Origin: Nitrospinaceae bacterium | Lineage (GTDB): Bacteria; Nitrospinota; Nitrospinia; Nitrospinales; VA-1 | Length of the DNA stretch: 12,587 bases | Direction: 5' to 3' | Assembly (NCBI GenBank): GCA_029937655.1 | Contig: JAPYPK010000041.1 | Coordinates: 1 to 12,587 of the forward strand | Shown here: piece by piece, positions 1-7,679 of the stretch | How positions within the stretch are numbered: the first letter of the stretch is position 1 | How the letters are laid out: each line of letters begins with the position of its first letter | The notes under the pieces: model-generated | Databases searched by the model: none | What the model was told of the DNA's origin: nothing | The model's input: the letters and a program-made list of their open reading frames with translations, nothing else | Made by a program: the position numbers and the translations under genes

Positions 1-1017
1 GCCTTCCTGAAAGCTCTTTCAATTGACACAAGCGATGTCGACTCTGCATATCAATTGGCTTACATTTACGCAGCACAAAAAAAAGCAACCCTTGCAAATC
101 AACAAATAGTAAAGGTTCTTCAAATACAAAAAGAACACCCTAAAATTCAGTCCGCCAAATTGTTACTAGAGTATGTAAAAAACAATGCGCTGGATAAGCT
201 TCCTCTCAAAATCATTCCTCATGATTATCATGTTGGGCGGTCAAAATCATATTACCAGTCAGGGGACTATGGACTTGCTCTTATAGAAATCGAAACCGCA
301 GCAAAATTAAAACCTGACGATTTGCAAACTAAGGAAATACTGATCGGTTTGACTAGTTTTCTCTTACGCATCAATACAACTGAAAAGACAATTAAAGAAA
401 TGATTTCAATTGTAGGGGGAACCGATATTATTACCGCAAAAGGCTATCAAGAGTTAGGCGATATAGAAGTTTTGCGAGGCAATATATCCGAAGCGCGCAC
501 ATATTATAAAAAGGTGTTAAAGCTCTCCGATCCTAATGGAATAGCACGACGAACTCTCGACGAACTACCAGAAAAGGTCATACCTAACACCACCCCACTT
601 CTACCAACTGAGGTGTTTATAAATCCAAACGTTGCTTTAAACCGGAAAGGAGAACTATTCGCGCAATATAAAATGTATAAGCGTGCAATCGCCATATATA
701 GTTTGGCATCTAGAATCAGACCAAACCACTTACCCACAATGTTGAATACAGCAACCGCCTATTATAATAGTGGCAATTACGGGAAAGCTATATCTATTTT
801 AGAGCGTCTTTTGTTATCGCACCCCCACCATGAGGATATTCTGGCCCACCGAATCCTTCTTGCACAAGCCTATGTCAAAAGTAATAACCGTGGTAAAGGT
901 CTTAAAAATATTGCCATAGCAATTAAAATGAATCCCTCCGTAAAAACTTCCATTAGGACTAATCCAACGTTCGAGGTCTTGCGAGAAATAAACGAGTATC
1001 AAGAATTAACCAAATAG
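1..1017 (+). CDS. TPR-repeat protein, C-terminal part (5' end outside window)
   Basis: The reading frame is open from base 1, so the true start lies upstream of the window and the 338 codons seen here are the C-terminal part. The protein is almost all helical and carries tetratricopeptide-like repeats. The clearest have the YY..G.Y..A signature: a unit around nt 220-330 (SYYQSGDYGLALIEIE), one around 445-540, and a tandem pair around 637-830 (AQYKMYKRAIAIYSLA, AYYNSGNYGKAISILE), followed by a weaker unit. The last residues (NPTFEVLREINEYQELTK) resemble the usual ending of bacterial TPR proteins. TPR arrays act as protein-protein docking surfaces. No enzymatic domain is visible in this part, and the cell location cannot be told because the N-terminus is missing. 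The TTG at nt 55 is only an internal codon. A specific partner or pathway cannot be assigned. Confidence 0.85.
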   Translation, partial: AFLKALSIDTSDVDSAYQLAYIYAAQKKATLANQQIVKVLQIQKEHPKIQSAKLLLEYVKNNALDKLPLKIIPHDYHVGRSKSYYQSGDYGLALIEIETAAKLKPDDLQTKEILIGLTSFLLRINTTEKTIKEMISIVGGTDIITAKGYQELGDIEVLRGNISEARTYYKKVLKLSDPNGIARRTLDELPEKVIPNTTPLLPTEVFINPNVALNRKGELFAQYKMYKRAIAIYSLASRIRPNHLPTMLNTATAYYNSGNYGKAISILERLLLSHPHHEDILAHRILLAQAYVKSNNRGKGLKNIAIAIKMNPSVKTSIRTNPTFEVLREINEYQELTK

Positions 1018-1080
1018 AAACCAAGCAATTTTAGATAAGTATTAGTAGCCCCTCCAGAAAGTTCTCCTAAGATCACTTGT

Positions 1081-1109
1081 TTGACATTATGATTTTATAT
1101 TGATACATA
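1081..1109 (+). promoter_or_regulatory. Putative sigma70-type promoter for the small secreted protein and bcp
   Basis: A perfect TTGACA -35 box (1081-1086) is followed after 17 nt by TACATA (1104-1109). That -10 box matches the consensus poorly, but it is preceded by TG in the extended -10 position (1101-1102). It lies in the 185-nt gap after the TPR gene and would give a leader of roughly 85 nt before the ATG at 1203. The call is by consensus match only. Confidence 0.4.
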
Positions 1110-1202
1110 TGACCAATCCATTAAGTGTCTTCTTGCTATATTATTCACTATATAAAGTATAGACTGCTTCAATTTTTAAATTCTTTTTTGAGGGTAATAC
1201 TT

Positions 1203-1652
1203 ATGTTGAGTTTAAAAAACCTAAAAACCATGAAACCCATAAGTTTTCCAAAAACATTCCTCACAATACTAATACTGTTTCCCATTATATTTCCTGCTAT
1301 TGCATCGTCAGAGAGTCATCCTTGCCAAAATGCTACGGTACAACTAAGGGGCGATCTAGATGTAATAATGAACCGAGGTGGGCTATGGGCTCTTATGGAA
1401 CAAACCGAAGGTCTTCAGGATAAATCGACAGCAGGATTTCAGGCGGATGGAAAACTCGCTCGCGCAGTCGGTCGTTTTGAAAGCTTATGCGAAAGCGAAA
1501 AAAAACCAACAAAACAGTTATTTGAAGATCTTGGGAACCTTCTTGGCGAAGCAAGAACAATCTGGAACCCACGCTCCTCGGGAGAAGAAATCATGAAATT
1601 AATAAACGGTTTGACTAAAAAAGTAGATTCTATGCTTTCAACAATCGAATAG
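1203..1652 (+). CDS. Small secreted protein of unknown function
   Basis: I do not recognise this 149-aa protein. The ATG at 1203 is chosen because GAGGG (1190-1194) sits 8 nt upstream. A GTG at 1125 would add 26 residues and has no such support, while an ATG at 1230 would still leave a complete signal peptide. The N-terminus is a classic Sec signal: lysines at 5, 8, 11 and 17, a hydrophobic stretch at about 18-33, and an A-I-A site suggesting cleavage after residue 34. There is no lipobox cysteine. The mature part of about 115 residues looks helical and charged, with exactly two cysteines (C41 near the new N-terminus, and C96) that could form a disulfide in the periplasm. The gene is followed 29 nt later by bcp on the same strand, so the two may be co-transcribed. 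No catalytic motif is seen. It may be a lineage-specific periplasmic protein. Confidence 0.7.
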   Translation: MLSLKNLKTMKPISFPKTFLTILILFPIIFPAIASSESHPCQNATVQLRGDLDVIMNRGGLWALMEQTEGLQDKSTAGFQADGKLARAVGRFESLCESEKKPTKQLFEDLGNLLGEARTIWNPRSSGEEIMKLINGLTKKVDSMLSTIE

Positions 1653-1681
1653 CATTTACAAAACTATTTAAAAAATACGTG

Positions 1682-2140
1682 ATGGTAAAAGAAGAAAATA
1701 AAGCTCCTGATTTTTCAGGAAAAAATCAAGACGGGAAACCAATAAAACTAAGCTCATTTAGAGGAAAGAAAAAGGTTGTACTATATTTTTACCCAAAGGA
1801 CATGACCCCAGGATGCACAACGGAAGCCTGTGACTTCAGGGATCAGTTTAAGGAATTCAAGAACACCATAATACTTGGTGTCAGTGTAGATTCGCCAGAG
1901 CGACACCGAAAATTTATCGACAAATATAACCTCCCCTTTGAATTAATAGCAGATGAAAATAAAAAAATTTGCACGAAATACGGCGTATGGCAGGAAAAGA
2001 AACTATACGGAAAAACCTTCATGGGGATCGTACGATCCACCTTTGTTATTGACAAAGCCGGTACAGTAAAAAAAATCATTCCAAAGGTGAAAGTTAAAGG
2101 CCATATCGAAGAAGTAGTTGAAATCCTCAAGAAAATATAA
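1682..2140 (+). CDS. bcp: Thioredoxin-dependent thiol peroxidase, Bcp/PrxQ type peroxiredoxin
   Basis: This 152-aa protein has the length and motifs of cytoplasmic Bcp/PrxQ, which reduces hydrogen peroxide and organic hydroperoxides using thioredoxin. The active-site run PGCTTEAC holds the peroxidatic cysteine C45 and, five residues on, the resolving cysteine C50. These are the same positions as in E. coli Bcp when counting from the ATG at 1682. That ATG is preceded directly by an in-frame GTG at 1679, which is an equally possible start. The family's active-site arginine lies in GIVRSTFVID (R118), and APDF plus YFYPKDMTPG are typical of the fold. A further cysteine (C97) is present. No good Shine-Dalgarno site precedes the start, so translation may depend on the gene 29 nt upstream. 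The gene ends 11 nt from the stop codon of the convergent peptidase gene. Confidence 0.95.
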   Translation: MVKEENKAPDFSGKNQDGKPIKLSSFRGKKKVVLYFYPKDMTPGCTTEACDFRDQFKEFKNTIILGVSVDSPERHRKFIDKYNLPFELIADENKKICTKYGVWQEKKLYGKTFMGIVRSTFVIDKAGTVKKIIPKVKVKGHIEEVVEILKKI

Positions 2141-2151
2141 CAACTTACTAT

Positions 2152-3558
2152 TTAATCGATTTTAGCTGCCATTAACTTTTCAATCTGCCCAACTGTCTTA
2201 GGTATCAACCTCGAAAGATTTTCACAGCCCGTTTTTGTAATGAGCAAATTATCTTCAATTCTAATCCCTATCTCCTCATCGTAGGTTTTTCCATTAATGC
2301 GAATCTTAAAAGAACCATACAACCCAGGTTCATTACTAATCAACCAACCTTCTTGCATGGGCTCGCTAAGATAATTTCGAAATGGATCGCCATCGTGCTC
2401 CTGTTCTCCCATCAGGTGACTGACTCCATGCGGGCGATCTTTATATCGCAATTTAAATTTCCCGCCGGCACTTTTAAAAACTTCCTCAAGATCTCTATTC
2501 ATAGAATTCCAACAACAATCATTGAGTTCATTTACAGTAACACCTTTACAGGCAATTCTCTGGACTTTCAGTTGAGCTTTTAAAACAATTTTATACAACA
2601 TTTTTTGCATGGGATTAAACTTACCAGATGCAGGCACGGTTCGACTAATATCTGCGTGCATTGTCATCCAACGCACACCAAAGTCCATTAAAACCATTTC
2701 ACTCTTGCTAAACCAATCATCATTTTTCATGTAGTGCAGTACTGTAGCGTTAGAACCAGATGCTATGATTGAAGGGAAGCTAAGACCATATGGTGATTCC
2801 TCCAACATTCTTCCCTCAAGAAAACCCTGAACCTGATATTCACTTTTAAAGGAAGAAAAGTTTTTGAGCGTTTCAACAAAGGATTTCCCCGTTATTTTTT
2901 CAGCCAAAAGAGTATTATTGACATCGTAAGTGTCAAGGGGAAGACGAAGTTCAAAATGATTTTTCATTATATTCTGTAATAACGGCGGGTATCCACGCAA
3001 ACGCAAGCATCGCGCCAACCTATTTTTAAACTTCCAGTTATGATCATTTTTAATTTCTACTATTTTTTTTTCTTGCGTTCCTTCCATCCATAGCGTTCCT
3101 AATGTTTTCTTTCTTTGTTTCTTGAGTCGATCCTTAAGGACTGCATCAAAATCATCAATATCACGAACATCTTTTATTCCTGTAACCCGCCGAACTTCTC
3201 TAATACTTTTGGTGTCTCCTACGCCAAAACGAATGCCTTCCCAGAACTCCTTAGACAAGTCCTTCTTGCTAACAAATATTATTTCATCAGATTCAAAAGA
3301 ATATGGATCCAACAAAAGTATGACATTAGATTGATTGATTCCTGTCAAATACATTATTGCAGGCTCCTGATAGGTTGGACAATGAGCATATGCCCATACT
3401 GTTTCTTGCCCAGGTCCGTATGGCACGCCTGTAATGGCCATCAATATATTTTCTCTACTTAGAAGTCTTTTTCGCCTGGCACGGTACCTTTTCTTAGCTA
3501 AACTACCCGCCCCCCCATCACGAAAAATTCCAGAATATGTATTTTTAGATTTATTCAT
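2152..3558 (-). CDS. pepP: Xaa-Pro aminopeptidase (M24B family, PepP-like)
   Basis: The protein removes an N-terminal residue that precedes proline and uses two metal ions. Counting from the ATG at 3558 (468 aa), an aminopeptidase-P N-terminal domain begins with YRARRKRLL (about residues 25-33). The creatinase-fold catalytic domain covers the second half. All five metal ligands are visible: D292 (LMDFG), D303 (HADISRT), H381 (HGVSHLMG), E410 (SNEPGLY) and E435 (GIRIEDN). The substrate-side histidine lies in NATVLHYMKND. A TTG at 3567 would add three residues. Neither start has a clear Shine-Dalgarno site, and the first 24 or so residues are a basic, probably flexible extension. Length is slightly above the E. 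coli enzyme (441 aa). It is the last gene of a minus-strand group, 50 nt after the methyltransferase. The family is certain; the exact PepP orthology is likely. Confidence 0.92.
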   Translation of the reverse strand: MNKSKNTYSGIFRDGGAGSLAKKRYRARRKRLLSRENILMAITGVPYGPGQETVWAYAHCPTYQEPAIMYLTGINQSNVILLLDPYSFESDEIIFVSKKDLSKEFWEGIRFGVGDTKSIREVRRVTGIKDVRDIDDFDAVLKDRLKKQRKKTLGTLWMEGTQEKKIVEIKNDHNWKFKNRLARCLRLRGYPPLLQNIMKNHFELRLPLDTYDVNNTLLAEKITGKSFVETLKNFSSFKSEYQVQGFLEGRMLEESPYGLSFPSIIASGSNATVLHYMKNDDWFSKSEMVLMDFGVRWMTMHADISRTVPASGKFNPMQKMLYKIVLKAQLKVQRIACKGVTVNELNDCCWNSMNRDLEEVFKSAGGKFKLRYKDRPHGVSHLMGEQEHDGDPFRNYLSEPMQEGWLISNEPGLYGSFKIRINGKTYDEEIGIRIEDNLLITKTGCENLSRLIPKTVGQIEKLMAAKID

Positions 3559-3608
3559 AACAAACAAATTCTTAAATTATTTTGACTTTAGTTAATCGAA
3601 ATTCGGTA

Positions 3609-4232
3609 TTATTTTTTTTTAAAAATCGCTAACCATTCCTTTCCCCGTCTTTGCTCAACTGAGTGGGGTGTCTTACTTAAAGATTCAATTAAAAATGAGC
3701 CTGAAAAAAGTTCCGTTATATCCTCTCTGCGGGTATTAAAGGGTGGACCACCGGATTCATTTGTTTCGTAAAATAAACCTATCAGGCTCCCACCTGGCTT
3801 TAGTATTCTATTTGCAGTTTCAACATAGTCTTGCCGCATATCTGGACTGATCGCGCAAAAAAAAGTATGTTCCAGCATCAACTCGAAAGTTTCGTCATAC
3901 TTACTGCCCAATGTAAAGAAATCTTGGTGCAACACTTTACCTAAAAAACTGTTTTTTTCATAAGTTCTTTCAAGCAATCTAACAGCCCCATGACTATAGT
4001 CAACGGCCGTCACCTCGAATCCTTTTTCTGCTAAAAACATGACCTCGTGGCCAGCACCGCATCCTGGAATAATCGCTCTGCAAGGAGGAATATCTCTTTT
4101 CTCCCACAAGTGAACAAACGGAGGAGCTACTTCATCAAGATCCCAGCGCAAATCTTTTTCATCATAGTGACGTTCCCAATCTTCACGAGAATATCCAATC
4201 TGAATATTTAAGCCATCATTCATGACATGCAT
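3609..4232 (-). CDS. SAM-dependent methyltransferase, TPMT (thiopurine/thiol methyltransferase-like) family
   Basis: This is a cytoplasmic class I methyltransferase of about 207 aa, a normal length for the TPMT family. Counting from the ATG at 4232, the SAM-binding motif I is IIPGCGAGHE (about 54-63), followed by the acidic residue of the second strand in VTAVDYS (D78). The family signature EHTFFCAISP (about 121-130), LKPGG (144-148) and GGPPF (161-165) follow. The N-terminal W.RHYDEKDLRWD segment also fits TPMT members. Relatives methylate thiols, halide ions, thiopurines, or selenium and tellurium species; which substrate is used here cannot be told. An ATG at 4223 and a TTG at 4247 are alternative starts, and none has a convincing ribosome site. 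The gene lies 89 or more nt after the TraB-like gene and 50 nt before the peptidase on the same strand, so co-transcription is possible but unproven. Confidence 0.88.
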   Translation of the reverse strand: MHVMNDGLNIQIGYSREDWERHYDEKDLRWDLDEVAPPFVHLWEKRDIPPCRAIIPGCGAGHEVMFLAEKGFEVTAVDYSHGAVRLLERTYEKNSFLGKVLHQDFFTLGSKYDETFELMLEHTFFCAISPDMRQDYVETANRILKPGGSLIGLFYETNESGGPPFNTRREDITELFSGSFLIESLSKTPHSVEQRRGKEWLAIFKKK

Positions 4233-4318
4233 AGAGTATAAGAACAAACATGTTTTCTATAAATATCCACCATTATTGATTTTCAAATTTTATCTGTGGC
4301 AAAAAATGAGTGCTAATC

Positions 4319-4342
4319 AATTAAAAGTGATCACTTTCAATT
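4319..4342. repeat. 24-bp imperfect palindrome at the traB-like stop codon
   Basis: The arms are 12 nt each and pair at 11 of 12 positions. The inner 14 bp (4324-4337, AAAGTGATCACTTT) are a perfect palindrome centred on TGATCA. It overlaps the stop codon of the TraB-like gene and lies at the head of the gap before the methyltransferase. A hairpin would need the central GATC as its loop and would have an AT-rich stem, so it would be a weak terminator. It could equally be a binding site for a dimeric regulator. Confidence 0.6.
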
Positions 4343-5530
4343 CAATATTTGCTGGATGATAGAAGCCCCAGCAGTATAAGTCCCAACAGCTGACCCAACA
4401 TTCGCAAAGAAAAAAACGAGAAGCACTCTAACCACCCCATTTTTCCACCACATGGGAAATGATGCGATGTCATCCCGTAATCGTTCAAAGTCTGTAACCT
4501 TAGGTTTTCGTAAATAAGATTCGACAAGTCCTACCACCATACCAGCCCCAATAGTAGGATTGAGAGAAGTCAACGGCGCAGCCAAAAAAGCTGTAAGAAT
4601 TGAAACTGGATGTGCTAATGCTAGAGCAGCACCCAAAGCACTAAACCCACCATTTATCAAAACCCATGTAACCACTAAACTCCAACCAAGTTCCGGGGAT
4701 TGCTGGTAACCAACAGTAAACATCCCAAGTATAAAAATACAAATCCCCCATCCAATAAAATATCCAATCCGACTAGGTTGAGGCTTTTCAATCAGTTCAT
4801 TCATCCGAGTTTCACCCGGGGGTTTAGCAAAACCTGGAATCATACCCACAAGGTGCCCTGCCCCCACAATTGCTAGAATATTTTTTGGAGAATTTTCTGA
4901 CATGGTCAACATTGACAACTTTCCAGTCATAAATTCATCTCGTTCGTCAATCAAGACTTTCTTGATTTGCGGAAGAGACTCTCCAAATTCCTCTATGACG
5001 GAATGAAGCATATCGCCTTTTTTTAAATTTTCAATCTGATCGCGGTCAACCTCCTCCCCTATAAATATCCCAGCAATCAAGCCAGAAAATATTTTTATTT
5101 TCTGCCAAAATGAAACTTTGGTTACTAGGCGATGGAGAGTCGTACTAATATCACGGTCAACTATCTCTAAACGAATATCATTCTGGGCCGCCAACTCTAT
5201 TGCACGTATCATCTCTTTTCCTGCTTCCACACCAACTTTGTCCGCCAAACGTCTCTGGTATGCCGAAAGGGCCAAGTTGATTAAAAGCAATGATGCTTTT
5301 TTCTTTTTAAAAACTTCATAAATATCTAGATTTTTCCACCAAGATCTATTTTTTAAATTTTCATAACGCGCAGGACAAAGTTCGACCGCCACGCAGTCGA
5401 AATTATTGCTCAATATTTTTTCTTCAACTAATTCAACACTCTCTTTAGAAACATGTGCTGTCCCAAGCAGCGTTATATTTGAACCATTTAATTGAATTGT
5501 ACTCATTACATCATCATTCACTGTAACCAC
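4337..5530 (-). CDS. TraB/PrgY-family membrane protein (Tiki-superfamily putative hydrolase)
   Basis: The 397-aa protein matches the TraB/PrgY (pheromone shutdown) family in length and layout. The N-terminal soluble domain has GTAHVS (23-28), the conserved glutamate and arginine in VAVELCPARY (47-56), ERDEFM (196-201) and the GxxH motif in VGAGHLVGM (222-230). These are the conserved sites of the wider Tiki/GumN/EreA-like superfamily, some members of which are metal-dependent proteases. The C-terminal part has about four hydrophobic segments (near 254-276, 283-305, 308-335 and 366-388), so it is an inner-membrane protein. A short segment near 146-158 is also hydrophobic. The GTG start at 5530 is chosen because AGAGGT lies 9 nt upstream (5540-5545); the ATG at 5506 has no such site. 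It is the first gene of the minus-strand group and is divergent from uvrB. Its substrate in bacteria that lack pheromone systems is unknown. Confidence 0.88.
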   Translation of the reverse strand: MVTVNDDVMSTIQLNGSNITLLGTAHVSKESVELVEEKILSNNFDCVAVELCPARYENLKNRSWWKNLDIYEVFKKKKASLLLINLALSAYQRRLADKVGVEAGKEMIRAIELAAQNDIRLEIVDRDISTTLHRLVTKVSFWQKIKIFSGLIAGIFIGEEVDRDQIENLKKGDMLHSVIEEFGESLPQIKKVLIDERDEFMTGKLSMLTMSENSPKNILAIVGAGHLVGMIPGFAKPPGETRMNELIEKPQPSRIGYFIGWGICIFILGMFTVGYQQSPELGWSLVVTWVLINGGFSALGAALALAHPVSILTAFLAAPLTSLNPTIGAGMVVGLVESYLRKPKVTDFERLRDDIASFPMWWKNGVVRVLLVFFFANVGSAVGTYTAGASIIQQILN

Positions 5531-5687
5531 TTAATATTTACCTCTGTATAGAAATTGACCTTGGAATAACTGGAAGAAAAGAAATGGTCTCTGGAGAAAA
5601 GAAAACGTAAACTGACCATATAAACTGAATTCTTAATTTAGCACATATTTTATGTTATTTTAACCGGAATTCGAGGACAGAAAAAGC

Positions 5688-7679
5688 ATGCAACCCTTCA
5701 AAGTCAAAGCCTCATTCAAACCAACTGGAGACCAACCGGCAGCAATTTTAAGCCTAAAACAATCCATTCTTTCGGGCTCCGCCCACCAAACTCTTCTTGG
5801 TGTCACTGGATCAGGAAAAACCTTTACTCTGGCCAAGGTAATTGAAGAAGTACAAAAACCTACATTAGTGCTTGCACATAATAAAACTCTTGCAGCCCAG
5901 CTTTACGGAGAGTTCGTTGATTTTTTTCCTGATAATGCAGTGGGTTATTTCGTAAGCTATTATGATTACTATCAACCAGAAGCCTACCTTCCAAAAACTG
6001 ATACTTTTATTGAAAAAGATGCCTCTATTAATGATGAAATTGACAAACTACGCCATGCAGCAACACGTGCCTTGTTTGAGCGGCGAGATGTAATTATCGT
6101 TGCCAGTGTTTCCTGCATATACGGGCTAGGTTCACCGGAAGCGTATCATGGAATGTTGCTCTTCATTGAAACAGGGATGCAGATAGAGCGGGAACATGTT
6201 TTACAAAAACTGGTACAAATACAATACAAAAGAAATGACGTGGATTTTCAACGAGGAACATTTCGTGTCCGAGGTGATACCGTAGATATTGTCCCTGTTT
6301 ATGAACGGAACGAAGCGATACGCATAGAATTTTTTGGGGATACCATTGAACGCATCAGTGCGTTTGACCCTTTAACTCAAAAGTATATTCGTGAAGTTGA
6401 TAGAATAGGAATTTATCCCGCCAGCCATTATGTCACACCAAAAGAAACTCTTGAACGTGCCATTAAATCTATCCGCAAGGAATTACTCGAAAGAATTTCC
6501 TTTTTTGAAAGTCACAATCTATTAATAGAAGCGCAGCGCATAGAGCAAAGAACGATGTTCGACCTCGAAATGATAAAAGAAGTGGGTTACTGTCAAGGAA
6601 TCGAAAACTACTCACGCCACCTCACAAATAGATTGAAGAATGAACCACCACCGACACTCCTAGATTATTTTCCGAGTGATTCTCTCTTTATGATTGATGA
6701 AAGCCATGCCACCATTCCGCAACTAAATGGAATGTACCGAGGTGACCGATCACGCAAAGAAAAACTCATTCGATATGGATTCCGACTCCCATCTGCTTTT
6801 GACAATCGACCTCTGAAGTTTGAGGAATTTAAAAATCACGCTAAACAAGTCATATACGTATCTGCTACTCCAGCTCAATATGAACTTGAAGAGTCAAAAA
6901 ATAACATCATCGAACTAATAGTTCGACCCACAGGTCTAGTAGACCCAATTGTAACGATTCAACCCATAAAAGAACAAGTCGATGACCTGTTCAAAGAAAT
7001 CAAACTACGAGCCAAACAAAATCAGCGTACCCTTGTCACAACATTAACCAAACGTTTTTCGGAAGACCTGACAGAGCACTACACTGAACTTGGACTTAAG
7101 GTAAAGTATCTTCACTCAGATATAGAAACACTTGAACGAAGTCACATTATTCGGGAACTACGCTTAGGGGAGTTCGACGCGTTAATAGGGATTAACCTGT
7201 TACGAGAAGGCCTTGACATCCCAGAAGTATCTCTTGTCGCCATTCTTGATGCCGACAAGGAAGGTTTTCTTCGATCTACGACATCACTAATTCAAACTTC
7301 TGGTCGTGCCGCTCGGAACATCGACGGAAAAGTTATTTTCTACGCGGATACCATTACTCAGTCCATGCAAAAAGCAATCAATGAAATGAACAGACGGAGG
7401 ATTATCCAAACAAAACACAATGCTATGAACAAGATAATTCCAAAATCCATCAAAAAGTCTATTCAGGAAGTTCTAATCAAACATGATAAACAGGCCACAA
7501 TCGCTATAGTTAAAAACGAGGAAGACGAAAACTTTTTAAGAAAGGATGCTCCCAGACTAATTAAAAACCTAGAAAAAAAAATGCATGCCGCGGCAAAAAA
7601 TCTAGAATTCGAAAAAGCAGCTGAACTAAGAGATCGGGTAAAAAGAATACGGGAAAAGGATCTGTCTATTAAAGCTTAA
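5688..7679 (+). CDS. uvrB: UvrABC nucleotide excision repair subunit B
   Basis: UvrB verifies DNA damage delivered by UvrA and recruits UvrC for dual incision. The 663-aa protein is full length. It shows Walker A GVTGSGKT (38-45), the damage-probing beta-hairpin region with YYDYYQPEAYLP (91-102), the UvrA-binding domain (about 150-250), the Walker B box DESH (337-340), SATPA (392-396), LLREGLDIP (504-512), motif VI QTSGRAARN (536-544) and a C-terminal UVR coiled coil (about 623-657) that binds UvrC. Motif VI reads TSGRAARN, where E. coli and Bacillus have TIGRAARN. GAGG (5673-5676) lies 11 nt before the ATG. The 157-nt upstream gap is shared with the divergent TraB-like gene. I see no recognisable LexA box there. 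The stop codon overlaps that of mrdA by 4 nt, tail to tail. Confidence 0.98.
   Translation: MQPFKVKASFKPTGDQPAAILSLKQSILSGSAHQTLLGVTGSGKTFTLAKVIEEVQKPTLVLAHNKTLAAQLYGEFVDFFPDNAVGYFVSYYDYYQPEAYLPKTDTFIEKDASINDEIDKLRHAATRALFERRDVIIVASVSCIYGLGSPEAYHGMLLFIETGMQIEREHVLQKLVQIQYKRNDVDFQRGTFRVRGDTVDIVPVYERNEAIRIEFFGDTIERISAFDPLTQKYIREVDRIGIYPASHYVTPKETLERAIKSIRKELLERISFFESHNLLIEAQRIEQRTMFDLEMIKEVGYCQGIENYSRHLTNRLKNEPPPTLLDYFPSDSLFMIDESHATIPQLNGMYRGDRSRKEKLIRYGFRLPSAFDNRPLKFEEFKNHAKQVIYVSATPAQYELEESKNNIIELIVRPTGLVDPIVTIQPIKEQVDDLFKEIKLRAKQNQRTLVTTLTKRFSEDLTEHYTELGLKVKYLHSDIETLERSHIIRELRLGEFDALIGINLLREGLDIPEVSLVAILDADKEGFLRSTTSLIQTSGRAARNIDGKVIFYADTITQSMQKAINEMNRRRIIQTKHNAMNKIIPKSIKKSIQEVLIKHDKQATIAIVKNEEDENFLRKDAPRLIKNLEKKMHAAAKNLEFEKAAELRDRVKRIREKDLSIKA

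Noticed and set aside
1125..1202. Longer form of the small secreted protein from the GTG at 1125
   Set aside because: It would put 26 extra residues before a good signal peptide, while GAGGG is ideally spaced for the ATG at 1203.
4221..4251. Short 11-codon leader from the ATG at 4251 overlapping the methyltransferase start
   Set aside because: It is too short, lacks a well-spaced ribosome site, and shows no attenuator-like structure.
5531..5687. Possible SOS (LexA) box upstream of uvrB
   Set aside because: No CTG-N10-CAG, GAAC-N4-GTTC or other symmetrical site I know could be found; only weak promoter-like boxes were seen.
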